From Absidia repens (lineage: Eukaryota; Mucoromycota; Mucoromycetes; Mucorales; Cunninghamellaceae): a stretch of DNA of 64,000 bases. Shown here piece after piece: positions 14,341 to 25,879 of this stretch (the first letter of the stretch is position 1; each line of letters begins with the position of its first letter). A program made the position numbers and the translations under genes. Location: positions 62,001 through 126,000 of the forward strand of contig MCGE01000038.1 of NCBI GenBank assembly GCA_002105175.1. The letters run 5' to 3'. The notes under the pieces were generated by a model. The model was not told the DNA's origin, made no database searches, and saw only the letters and a list, made by a program, of their open reading frames with translations.

Positions 14341-16077
14341 GTCTTAACGAATGGGTTACCCCCGCTATATTGTGCATACGTTTTTTGGAAAAAAAAGCTG
14401 ATGTGTATATATATATATATATAGAAAAAAGGGTTATATACGAGGTGGTAGATCCGTCTTTTTGGAAAAAAAAAGGGGAAGTCCCAAAAATCACCCATCC
14501 CCTTGAATTAAATGCCGCCGCGTTGCGCGTCCAAATTTCAGAGCACTGCATCAGGGTCAAGGTTCCTTTAAATCACTGCATCAAATAATCAAAATAATAT
14601 CGGGCTTCAATATAATTCATTATTGAAATATAAAAAAAATGCGTACTTATCAAATTGATGAAAGTACTGTATAATACTGTACTGTGCTGCACAGGGCAAT
14701 AAAATTATCAAAGTGATTGTTTGTTTTGTAACTCCGTCAACTTCCCCCCTTTTGCCTATACTATTTTATGGTCAAATTGTCACAGACGATTTGACGTAAG
14801 GTCAGTATAAATGAGGAACGTTTTTTTATGCTTATTACTAAAATGACTTTTCCACACTCCTTAGCAATAGATTCACTTGGGACAAATGGTAACTGGGAAT
14901 TACTCATTATGATACCGAGGTACGGATCGTGGCACTGCTACTGCTACAATGGCATCAACATAGTACCTTAGCTACATCTGTCCATTGTACTTACTATTCC
15001 TCTTGCTCTATGACTTTCTCCTCTCTCCCTGTACTGTATATACTATACATTTCCCCCTTTCTATCCCTTAAATAGCTCCCCCACTTTTTATCCCAAAATC
15101 CTACTTTGCCCTTTAGATATATACTGATCCTTCCCTCCTTTTTTGTATGCATTTGATTGAAGAAATAAAGAAATTTGGGATTTTTTTTTTACTAAACTAT
15201 CGCCATTATTGTCCTGTTGTGATCAAATCGGCCATTGTCTTTACTAGTTTATATAACATCTTGGCCACAACGATCAACTTGTACCTTCTCTTATTGAAAT
15301 TACTATTGCTTGTCAGTACCCCACAATACAAAAAATTACAGACTTGTGCTACACATATCTTATTTATTAGTACCGTCATTCCTGTAACGATATTCTTTTC
15401 CCATCATTCTATTCTTAAGATAAGTACTTTTATGATTTAACTGGGAGGTGTTCTTTTTGAGTAGGCACATTAGTTTTTTTTTTTTTTTTTTTTTTTTTTC
15501 GGACGATGCCCAAGTGCCAACTCGACGATCATAGATGGGCGTTTAGAGACAACTCCTCCTCTTTCAATTGCTGATCTTGACAGGTTGATTGTTTGTCATA
15601 TCGACCAACAATTGTTCTATTGTTTTCATATTCCTAGACAATTTCATATAAATAAAAGAAAGATGAAGCTATAATAATTCTTTGTGATTATTCTATAGTA
15701 GGTTTTGTTGATCATCTTCGTGGAATTACGGTTTGACGCACAAGTATCTTGTACGGAGATCATTTTACAAACAACAAAAGCCTACTTCGAATCTCCCACC
15801 TTTGTATAAATGTGTTGTCTCCTTTTACTTAATTACCCCTCTTACGGAACCAGTCACCCACATCTTGTTTAAAGAATAATTTTTATCCATATTCCTTTTT
15901 TTTTTTTTTTTTTTTGCCCAAACGCCGTCAGGGGAGAAGGTGTCCCTGAATCAAACAATTTCAAATCCCGTTGAACAGATTAGCATAAATATAGCTTTTT
16001 TTTTTATATCAAAAAGTGAAATAGCTATAATCATTATCCTCAACATAAAGATATTTTGATTTTTTTTTTAAAAAAAC
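14341..16077. other. Gene-poor spacer and promoter of the Q/N-rich gene
   Basis: AT-rich, with T runs at 15475-15499 and 15897-15915 and a (TA)n at 14406-14423. The stretch at 15147-15440 is open but hydrophobic and AT-driven, and I do not call it a gene. The last 150 bp should hold the promoter of the gene at 16078. Confidence 0.45.
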
Positions 16078-17037
16078 ATGGCCACACAAGAGGATATAAG
16101 CCAACAAATTGAACGTCGACAATCTGGTGACCAATGGCAACAACAGCAAGGCCAACAGCAGGGTCAGCAGCAAAATAACAATAATCAACAACAGCAAAAT
16201 AATGGCCAACAGCAAGGCCAACAACAAGGCCAACAGCAAGGCCAACAGCAAGGCCAACAGCAAGGTCAACAGCAAGGTCAACAGCAAGGTCAACAGCAAG
16301 GCCAACAGCAAGGCCAACAGCAAGGTCAACAGCAAGGTCAACAGCAAAATAACAGCAACAATCAACAAAATAACAATAATCAACAGCAACAAAACAATAG
16401 CCAACAGAATAACCAGCAACAAAACAATGGCCAGCAAAATAATAATAGTAATAATAATAATAATAGCCAACAGCAGCAAAATAATGGTCAGCAAAATAGC
16501 AATAACAATAACAACAGCAATAGCAACAGCAATAATAATAACAGTAACAATAACAATAACAATAACAATCAGCAAAACAATGGCCAACAAAATAATAATA
16601 ATAGCCAACAGCAAAATAGCCAACAGCAAAACAGCGGTCAACAACAAAATAATCAACAGCAAAATAATGGCCAGCAGCAAAATAATGGCCAGCAGTCATC
16701 CTCCTCATCTAATGGGCAATACGGCGGTAATAATCAACAATCAAACGGGTATGGCACACAAACTCAGCAAAATGGTCACAATAACCCAGGCACCATGACG
16801 AGGTTACCTTCCTCATTTGTTCATAGTGATGAAGGTGGAGCGACGCCGGTACCATTTATTGTCATTGGCATCGTTGCTGGCTTGGCATTGATTAGTGCTG
16901 TGGGATTGCTATGGTTCTGCCGTCGACGAAGACAAAGAAAGGCTGAATCCATGGCAAATGCCTTCCAAGAATTTTCGGAGAAAGATTCAGATGTTAAAAA
17001 AGCAACAACAGCAGTCAAATCAGATGCTATGGCATAA
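16078..17037 (+). CDS. Q/N-rich, prion-like single-pass membrane protein (319 aa)
   Basis: Single exon. Residues 1-24 are mixed and have no clear signal peptide. Residues about 25-225 are almost only Gln, Asn and Gly, including about a dozen tandem GQQQ units encoded by a 12-bp repeat (16200-16345, GGYCAACAGCAA), then N/Q mixtures. After a short linker a transmembrane segment runs from V258 to C281 (VPFIVIGIVAGL...LLWFC), followed by the basic stop-transfer RRRRQRK (282-288) and a short cytosolic tail. The topology suggests an N-out, type III orientation, somewhat like fungal wall-stress sensors, but without their cysteine-rich or Ser/Thr-rich stalk. Function unknown. It converges on the CotH gene with only 271 bp between stops. 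Confidence 0.75.
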   Translation: MATQEDISQQIERRQSGDQWQQQQGQQQGQQQNNNNQQQQNNGQQQGQQQGQQQGQQQGQQQGQQQGQQQGQQQGQQQGQQQGQQQGQQQNNSNNQQNNNNQQQQNNSQQNNQQQNNGQQNNNSNNNNNSQQQQNNGQQNSNNNNNSNSNSNNNNSNNNNNNNNQQNNGQQNNNNSQQQNSQQQNSGQQQNNQQQNNGQQQNNGQQSSSSSNGQYGGNNQQSNGYGTQTQQNGHNNPGTMTRLPSSFVHSDEGGATPVPFIVIGIVAGLALISAVGLLWFCRRRRQRKAESMANAFQEFSEKDSDVKKATTAVKSDAMA

Positions 17038-17308
17038 TCTCCTCCTTTTTTTTTTCTTTTCTTTCCCATTCAGTTCCTTCCTCTCGATCTCTCTAAAAAT
17101 TGCTTTAGAAGATCAAGTGCATTTCCCTTTCCCTCCTCAATCCTATATGACATGTCTCTCCTTTTATTTCACCCTGCTCTACTCTTACTAAATTCCCCGT
17201 AGTCCTTTTTTTTTCATTCAATTCGTTTATTGATGTAATAGTTTCGACAATACAATAATAATAAATAAATAAAAAAAAAAAAGACTACTCTAATACATAT
17301 ATGCTAAA

Positions 17309-19513
17309 CTAAAATAAACAAAGATAGGTGGTGATGAATAATAATGTAATCAAGGGAAGACTATCTACTACGGTAAGCTTGTCACCACGGGCACCTGATT
17401 TTGCGTTTGTTGGTGTACGAGTACCTTCTTTGTCTTGATCCCATTGGCGACCACCAGTATAGGGGCCTAGAGGAGGCAAATCATCGACATCGGTGAATTG
17501 GAGTTGTTGTTGGACAGCAGAGGAGCGTAACTGGATCCATTCCGCCACGCCCAAGTTTTGGCCATCGGTTGCATTGATGTTATTTTCATAGTTCCAGACG
17601 GTCCAAGATGTTTGCATACCAGGAGATGTACGATTCAATCCTAAATCAAACACAACATCATCACGGAGCATGACACGCCAGGCTTCCAATCTTGGTTCCA
17701 ACACACTGAGTTTGAACAGGCGTTTGACAATCGTACGTAACATGGTTTCGAATTCCGAGGACCAGTAAGGTGACTTGAGTAAAGCATCCACCAAAGGTCG
17801 TTGTGAGCCAGGTCGTGTAAAGTTTTGCCACGTGGTGTTGACAAAGTGTGCAGGAGCGCCCGTACCAAAAGTTTCATCGAAATCGTAGCTAATCAACGTC
17901 CATTGGTTTCTTTGGGGATCCTGGTTCAAGTAGTAGTTACTTGCTTGATACCTACCAAAAAAAAAAAAAAAAAAAAAAAAAAAAGAAAGATTAGTCTCAT
18001 GTCAACAGGATTTCATCAACCTATTTTTTTTTTTTTTTTTGTTTGACTTACCAAACACCATCCCAACTTCCAGATAAGAATGAGTAACACAAATGAATGA
18101 GAGTGTGTTTTTCATCCAATAGCGTCGATAAAGAGCCCTTGTTTTGATCATCTGTTGCTTGTTCAGGATTGATAGTGCTGAGTTGTCGAGTAAATTCCAT
18201 TAAAGGTTGTTTTTCATTTTCTTTGGTCAAAGCTGGTTCATAGTCGCGTCCTTTGTCTTCATATTCATAGATAGCATCGTCATAAAGAGTAACATTTTCG
18301 CCTAAGAAGACAAGATTGCCTTCCTTTTCAGGGGTCAGTGCGTTGCCTTTATAGGTGGGACCGGTCTTGGAAGAGTAATCGCCAGCATGAATCATATTGT
18401 TGATAGTAGAGGTCGTAGCATCGTCGATCATCAAATATAATCCGTGTGGAACATTGTTCACATACAGTCTAACATAGCTTCCTATGAAATTATAGTGTAA
18501 GAGTTGTGTCGGCATATTAAAAATAAACAAACGCGATCCCTTGTTCCACTTACCAGATAAAGTGGCCGCACCAGAGGCACCAAGAAGATCCATCATAAGC
18601 TTTTCACGCCTAGATAATATATATATATAACTGATTAGTTTCATTGTCATTTGTCAAAATAATGATATTGCAAATAACTTACATAAAGGTGATATCAGTT
18701 TCGTGCGCCCGGAGTTTGACGGTAGTTCTTCCATATAGATAATTCTTGTCACCGCCTTTGGGGGTGAATTTGTTCAAATCTACCTTGAAAGATTGTTTGG
18801 CGAATTCTTTTGTGGACTTTCCGCTGTTCTTGATTCCCGCTGTTGTAAACTTGATTGCAGCACCATGAGAAATGTAAGACATAGAATCACAGCGAGCAGA
18901 ATCGTGGTCGCCTTTAGGATCGGCCAAAATAGCATCAAACCCTGTCGAGTTACAAGTCATCAATATTGTGGCAATTTCATTGGATTGGTTGAAAGGGCTG
19001 AAGAGAGCTAAAAAGAAAAGAAAAGAAGAAACAATGGTAAGCAGGAAGGAAAAAGAAAAAAAAGGGGAATATTTAAACCCCGAGGCCTTAATTTTTTGCT
19101 TTTGGAAGGTATCTGTTGAACTTACGTGGATAGACAGGATGATACACTTGAGGGAGCGATGGAACATCATACAGGGTCTGTGACCTATTAAAGAATTCAT
19201 TACCAGTGGTTGCAGTGTTTTGTGCAAGTCTCCTTTGGTAATGCTCGATGGTGTCACCTTGATGATCATCTGTAATAAGACCATATTGATAGGTTTCAGC
19301 GTATGGAGCAGTGCCTTGGAATAAATGGGGATGATCAGTAGATGATTGTAAGGCGTGCCATTGGCCATTCACATTAACATTCACTTTCTGGGAAGCACTT
19401 GGAAATGCAACGACAGCATATTGAACATTTTCGGCAGCAGCAGTAAGCGTAGTAGCACAGACCAGTAAGGAAGACAATTGAACTACTTTAAGCCAATAAG
19501 ATGGTTTTGTCAT
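17309..19513 (-). CDS. cotH: CotH-kinase-domain GPI-anchored surface protein (613 aa)
   Basis: Spore-coat CotH-like protein. In Mucorales members of this family sit on the cell surface, and some act as invasins that bind host endothelial receptors; whether this one does is unknown. Exons (minus): 19513-19126, 19007-18683, 18609-18554, 18481-18052, 17951-17309, all in phase. The N terminus has a signal peptide (about 1-27, ending TAAA). The CotH kinase region spans about residues 130-480 (KLRAHETDITFMREKL, YKGNAL, GSWDGVWYQASNYYLN, YDFDETFG). The C terminus is hydrophobic after SGARGDK, as for a GPI signal. Intron 4 carries a 30-nt T run before its acceptor. TATATATA lies near 19580 and a minus-strand AATAAA at 17226-17231. 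It is divergent from a Zn2Cys6 regulator. Confidence 0.92.
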
Positions 19514-20153
19514 CGTTTACCCAAAAAAAAAAAAAGAAACGTAAGTAAAATAAACAAGATCTTCCTTCAGGACCCGCTTTATATATAGTTTTTGCTTTCT
19601 ATTTTATTCCTGGTACATCTTTTATTTTTATCTTATTCTCGGAAATCCGAGAACATGACTAGAATCTACACTGTATCATCTATTTACAGTTATTGAGACA
19701 TATACGCGCTGAAGGATGTGGGGCATGTTGATCGGTAATTCAAAATCAGGTCGAATGTTGCTCACTTCCATTGTTTCTTGATATTCTGTCATGACAACAA
19801 TGCTTTTCTGTTTGTTCTTTTAAGTACATTAATGTTTATATGCCAAGGCATACATTGCCTTTTGAAATATATAACAATTGATCGCCATAAAATTTATGAT
19901 AAAAATATACGAAACGCTCTTTCCAGCCTTTATTTTAAAAAGTTTGCTTCCAACACACCACACTACACCACACCGCACCTCAGATGGTCTTTTCAATTGC
20001 CGACGTAGTACTAAATTGAAAAAACGTCCTTTTTTTCATTTTGCTTCCATTTTTTCCATTCTTTTTTTTTGTAACTCAAAAATTATTCCCCTTCACATCC
20101 CACACGGTCTCACCTCACCCCTCCTCCTTCACATATTTCAACGCTAACTATTT
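19514..20153. promoter_or_regulatory. Shared divergent promoter, cotH / Zn2Cys6 gene
   Basis: 640 bp between the two start codons. On the cotH side a TATATATA box (about 19578-19586) lies about 70 bp upstream of its ATG, and a symmetric CGG dyad lies at 19636-19653. On the regulator side there are CACACCACACTACACCACACC tracts cut by single bases near 19951-19978 and pyrimidine-rich runs up to ATG 20154. No other gene is seen here. Confidence 0.6.
19636..19653. promoter_or_regulatory. 18-bp perfect dyad with CGG-N4-CCG core
   Basis: TTCTCGGAAATCCGAGAA: two perfect 8-bp arms around AA, containing CGG-AAAT-CCG. Inverted CGG triplets are the classical site of dimeric Zn2Cys6 factors. It sits 123-140 bp upstream of cotH and about 500 bp upstream of the divergent Zn2Cys6 gene, so it may serve that regulator on one or both genes. 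Binding is inferred, not shown. Confidence 0.5.
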
Positions 20154-23100
20154 ATGCAGCAGCGTCAATCAAGTTGTTTGACTTGTCGAACAAGAAAAGT
20201 CAAATGCGACAAGAAAATTCCAGCCTGTAGTCGCTGTCTCAAAACAAACAACAACAGCTGTGTCTATCCACGCCAAGGCACTTTAGGTCGACCTCCCAAG
20301 AACGCTTGTCTTCATGGAAAAGGAAGAAACAATAGTGCACGAAAGCTCATCATTCGGGAATTCATCTTTGAAAACGTCGGCGAACACCAAAACAACAGTT
20401 CTTCGTCATCGTTAGCGTCTTCTTCACCCACACCATCAGTAACAGCTATTACTTCTGGATTTTATGTCAATTCCGAATGGTGGATACTATCAAAAGAAGC
20501 CATACAGGAACACCACTATCTCAACACTTATTTCCAAACTATTTACAGCTTTTATGTTATACGAGGACTTTACATTCGTGAACGATTCGACACTGTCACT
20601 TACCGCCTGCCTGAAAAACCTCGCCTGAAATTCAACAATTTGCAGCTTCTTCATACTTGGTGGGTTTCTTTATCGGCGAACTTATTGATTAAGCGGGCTA
20701 GTCAAATACAATTGGAAACCTACTCTGTGCCTTCTCTGACTTTATATATGTTTCAAATGATTGACAAAAGCAATACCACAACTACAATGAATGACGAAAA
20801 TGGCCAGTCCGAAGGACAGCAACAACAAACTGCTTCTTCGTCACCGGGCACACCTTCAACTACATTATCATCATCACTTTCAATCTCATTGCCATCGACC
20901 CCATCACCACCATCATCATCAGTACCAATCTACCCAAAGACACATCATCACCCTAATTTATCAGATCCTCTGCGCTCACTACCATCCGAACAGGCCATCA
21001 ATCTGATCAACGACTTCTTCCTTGTGCATCCTCACTCAATTCTTATCAACAGATCAAAACTGATGAAGGATTATTGGGCGGATACTGCAAACCCATTGCT
21101 TCTCTCTGTTATCTATGGTACAACGCAATGCTTCTCCCAACTTTTACAAGGCATCCCAGTGTTTTTATGGGGATCTGGTACTGAAAACAACAGGAATCCC
21201 TTTTTGACCTATGCTCATTCGTTGTTGGAAACTCTACCTACTTCGCCATCTACTAGTGATTATCAGGCATCAGGTAAGATATATTCTCATTCACCAATTC
21301 TCTTTTTAGATCATGGTCGTACAAATTGTAGAAGCTAATCTCTTTTTTATCATTTTTCTCATACACGCAATATAGTCATGCTTGCATTATTTGAAATCGT
21401 ATGGGGATATCCAAAAATGGGCATGAGTCTGCTAGCAACAACTTATTTGATGGGAACTCAGCTTGGATTGTGGGACAAAACATTCAAGGCGACAGATGCT
21501 ATCGAAGAAGAACTTGTCAACATGACGTTTTGGTCGGTTTTTAGAGCAACTACTCATGGCTGTATAGAAAGTAAGTACCTGATATTTATATATCTATTAT
21601 ATCTAAGATCATCTCACATCTTTTTTTTTTTTTTTTTTTTTTTTTTTCTATTTAGTGGGTGCTAGCATTGTCGATTCTTTGGTATGCCATCAACGATCAT
21701 TCCCTCCGATGAATATTTACGAATCAGAATCTTACCAGCACGATACACTACACAATTTCAGCGTAACTAGTCGACAGGCGTATCTTACCGAATCTTTCTA
21801 TTCTGGGGCGGTAGTGACTCATTATAGTGGTATTTTGTTTGCATGCCTCCCAAAACCCTATGTAAATGTGTATGGCATCAAGACTGAGGATTCAACATTT
21901 GAAGGCTCGGAACTGCTAACAATGCTTCGCTCTATCAAGGATGTGGAAACAAGGGTGCATATGGTACTTGACGATTTTAAACAGTTTATTCAACAACAGC
22001 GACGCAAATGGACAACAATACAACTTTACACTATCGAAACCAGTTACCGGCTTTACCGTATACACTTCCGATTTTTACAGTCGACGCATACATGTGGAAA
22101 ACGAAAATATCAAGAAGATTTGATCCCAGCGCCAGCTATTGATGAAGACAACAATACCCGCGGCGGCTGCCACTTCAACTTCATGGCAAACCCCGCTGAT
22201 CATGGTAATGCAGTGCGATTACAGCAAGTGCTTGACGATTTACTACCCATGGTAGACGAGTTGGAGGCAATTTTGACAGAGGATACCACCACTCCAAATG
22301 ACTTCAAATCGATGGATCGAACCACTTTATTGCCGTATGATCTTATGGTGACTGTTTACGAAACAAGTGTTCAACTGCTCATTGTCAACTACCAACTCGA
22401 CCCCTCCCAACGTATATACGATACCATGGCAAAGCTCCTGACCATTGCCAAACTACAAGATACATATCAACCTCCATCTGCAGCTATGAAAAATGTCCGG
22501 CAACGGTTAAAACTGTTTATGAAACACCATCATCACACACCACCAGCAGATGCTACGACTACCACTACCTCAATCAAAGAACAAGGTGATCATTTATCTA
22601 CCCAACACTCATCTCCACCATTACCGTCGCTGCCTCCTCAATCCAACCGAACCGATGACGATGTTATTTACAACAATGAAGCTGAGACTATTGACTTGAA
22701 CTTGGATATACAGCCATTTTATTTACATCCTCTTATGCAGCAACAGCAACAAAATTACCAATATCAGTTGATAGGTGACCCTACGTGGTCGGTTTCCTCC
22801 TCATCGTTACCATCTCAGTTGTCGCCATTCATTCCTTATTTTTACCAGCATCAGCAACAACAACAACAACAACAACAACAATTATTAGCAGCATCCTCAC
22901 CCATGGCATCCTCGTCGTCGTCGTCGTCGTCGTTATCATCATCATCACATCTTCCTCAGTATTCTGATACCCATGCCGCAATGACGGAACCTATCACGGA
23001 ACTACAACAGAAATGCAAGGACAACAACCAAGTCAGCACTGTTATTGGTCCATCAGTGATGTGGGATGATCCTTCTTCGTTTATCGATTGGGACAACATG

Positions 23101-23184
23101 ATGACACAAACCCTACACCCTTATGGTGCCCCCTTCTCGTTTTTTGACCAAGAGCATCAAGACTTGGGAAATATACCGTTTTAG
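20154..23184 (+). CDS. Zn2Cys6 fungal transcription factor (947 aa)
   Basis: Nuclear regulator with an N-terminal zinc binuclear cluster: Cys 8, 11, 18, 25, 28 and 36 in the pattern CX2CX6CX6CX2CX7C, followed by basic residues and a GRPP linker. Exons 20154-21273, 21376-21570 and 21656-23184 join in frame. A fungal-specific transcription factor domain (PF04082 type) probably covers about residues 280-500, beginning near HPHSILINRSKL and ANPLLLSVIYGT. Ser/Thr/Pro- and polyQ-rich regions follow, with an acidic C terminus. Intron 2 ends in a 27-nt T run before its acceptor. AATAAA is at 23418-23423. It is transcribed away from cotH and could control it. The inducing signal is unknown. Confidence 0.92.
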
Positions 23185-23939
23185 ATATAATATTTAGCTA
23201 GTTGTACTGTAAGTTTTTTGTAGCAGTTTATTTATTTTAGTTGTAGTTGGATTTTCTTTTTCTTCTGTATTCTGCTTTTGTACCATATTATTATTATTAT
23301 TATTTTTTTTTTTTTTTTTTAGCTTCCAAGAAACGGTACTGGGTACCCTTCTTCCTTTGTATCACACATTTTCGTTTATTTGTTTATTTTTATATGTACA
23401 ATGCGTCTCTATTTCTCAATAAAATCAAAAAATTTCTATTGTTATATTTAACTAAATACTTTTTATTCATGTGAATTTTGGGTGGGATACATGTTATACG
23501 CACTTCCAAAAATCTATGATCTTTGGGCAAGGAAAAGCGTTAAACATGACTATAGAAATTACACCTATATGTTTTGTTTTAGACAGGGCTGAACTATGAA
23601 ACGAATACCAAAAAAACAAAAAAGCATTTAGTTAGTTCCAAACCAGCGACTGCCTGATGGTTTTTCAATATAGGGGTTCACTCTTTGCTAATATGCAGCA
23701 GTATCATGTTTACACATTTGGCAATGAAATAACCAGACAATGTGCCTTTTTTTTTTTTTTTTTTTGAGGGAAAGTGACGGGGAGTTCCACTTCCTCACTC
23801 TATATCGAAAAATGACAACCAACAGGGTTTTTATTACTTACCAGTATTATCAAAGATAGTTTTTCTGAACGTGGCTTCCCAACCATACATTTGCTTATTG
23901 AATACCAGCTAGCAGACAAGCACATCAAATTCATATCAC
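23185..23939. other. 3' UTR of the Zn2Cys6 gene and spacer
   Basis: Holds the AATAAA at 23418-23423, T runs at 23303-23320 and 23749-23765, and sequence that may be the diverged left end of repeat R3. No gene seen. Confidence 0.45.
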
Positions 23940-25010
23940 TTTAAATGTTTGTATAACCAATTCACTCATCTACCGGCATCAACACTGGCACTCCCAAAAT
24001 ATCTACAATAGCACATTTTTCACTATCCGCTGGGTCAGAGGATGGTCAATAAAAAGGACATATTTTATTTAAGGATATCGGCAGAAACTAAGCTAAAGGT
24101 AATGGTTTCATTCGAAGTTGTCTAATGGGGTGACATGAGGGAGACCGAAGGGAGATCTGAAAAATTGATCAACACTAATCTTGAGGGAAAATTGTCAAAA
24201 GGGTGCTAATATATTATACAAGGCACGAGACAAAATAAAGGGAGATCTTTTATTGAATCCCAACATCAGTCAACACTGATCACAAAGCGGTGACGGAAAA
24301 TAAAATAGAGAATTTATTGTACAAGACATGAGAGAGAGACTAATGGGACATTTTTTATTTGGGCATTTAAAAAGAGAAACATTCTATTGGTAAATAGATA
24401 CATAGTATGGACAAACTATCACTAAACTAAGCTAATGAAGACATCAAAAAAGTCAACTGATGGTGGTTCTAAATCCTGGATCCAAAATGAAAGGGCTTTC
24501 CCATGCATCTTGTAATCCCTCAGCTGAAAACTTTCTAAACTAGACCTGACACTAATTTAAGTCCACCATAACCCCATATGAGCCATAATTGTGAAGAATT
24601 AAAGAAAGAAAAAAAGAAAATGAAAAGAAAGAGAGGGAAAAATAAAATTGGGTGTAGATAAATATTCACGTGGTCGGGTTTTGAATATTTTTTGGTCTTG
24701 TGTGTGGGTTTGCTTTGCGACTTTTTTTAGGGACATGGAAGGAGCTTACTCTTTTATTAATATCTACAACAATCAACACCATACAACATCATCAATATGG
24801 TGGTTCCATCATTACGGTAGCCGCTACTATTCAATGTCAGCAGCATGATTGTTCTGTTCTTGAAATGGATCAACTTGGCCTAAATTAGTTTACCACGTTC
24901 ACTGTAGAATAGCTTATCACTTACCATAGAATAACTTACCTTCTTTGAATAAACCAGTTTATATTACATTATGTTTTTTTTTTTTTTTTTTCGACAGCAA
25001 GATTCCCATT
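23940..25010 (+). repeat. Dispersed repeat family, copy R3
   Basis: Same landmark order as R2: GGGTCAGAGG (24032), GGACATATTTTATTTAAGG (24056), ACATGAGGGAGA (24132), CAACACTAATC (24170), TTTTATTGAATCC (24247), GAGAGACTAATGGGACAT (24333), TATGGACAAAC (24407), the core (24485-24502, with two changes), CTAGACCTGACACTAATTTAAG, a purine tract, then TTCACGTGGTCGGGTTTTG (24665). To the right, CATGATTGTTCTGTTCTTG (24845) also matches R5. Confidence 0.8.
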
Positions 25011-25879
25011 TTCTAATGGTTTCACCTTTAGATAGGTATCATAGTATTATCGTTTGGCCGACTTTGATGAATCGTCATTGCTTATATCTACATTTGAATA
25101 AAACATACCACGTCCTTTTATCATTAATCTCATTACATGAAATTTTGATCTCTAATAGGTATAACCACACTGCATAGTACCTGTCGATGTAGAAAAAAAT
25201 GCAACTGCGTGTGTGCCCCAAAAAAGGGGTGTTAGATATGAAGCGACTTTGACCAAACATCGCGCTCAGCATTCAGTCTACTATACATGCTTTACTGTAA
25301 TAGGATTCGAAAATAGGATATGAGGGGTTCTTGAAGGTTTTAAAAAATGATCGTGGTGGGTATATTAAAAAATAAAGAAAATGGAGCACTCATAAATATA
25401 TAAGCAATAATGAGAGGAAACACATGTGATGATGGAGTGCACTAGAAAGTTTTGTAGAGAAGGCATTTTATAAGATCACAATCGGGTCAGATCGGACATT
25501 TTCATGGACGTTATATGTATTCGAAAAAAAAAACCATTCCCTTGTTCAAAGATATGAGCAAAAGTTAATTCTGCGTCATGATTACAGTACAGTGCTGTAG
25601 AGCGAAAGTGATTCCATGGCAAAAACTCGATAAGGTAAATCTACAAGATGATAAATATAATGAAGGGGGAAAAGTAAATACAGTAGCATACAGTTCACAA
25701 CATGAAACAAGTTAAAAAAATAACATTGAGTACAGTTCCAGTAAATTGACAGAGTATTTATAAAACAAAACACTAGTCTTTATTTCATGTTTGATTGATA
25801 AAAAATAGACTATACATAAAAAGAATATACACGTACCAACAAAATAGGTGATAATAACTACAAAACTATGATATACAAA
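25011..25879. other. Spacer, partly diverged repeat
   Basis: AT-rich. CAGTACAGTGCTGTAGAG (near 25587) has counterparts near the right ends of other repeat copies (14680, 50315), so the repeat may reach this far. No gene seen. Confidence 0.4.

Noticed and set aside
15147..15440. 97-codon hydrophobic open frame
   Set aside because: Composition follows the AT-rich DNA, with no ATG context, no splice partners and no recognisable motif.
16009..16708. Two long antisense frames of poly-Leu/Ile and Tyr/Val/Gly composition
   Set aside because: They are the complement of the Q/N-coding repeat of the gene at 16078 and have no independent signal.
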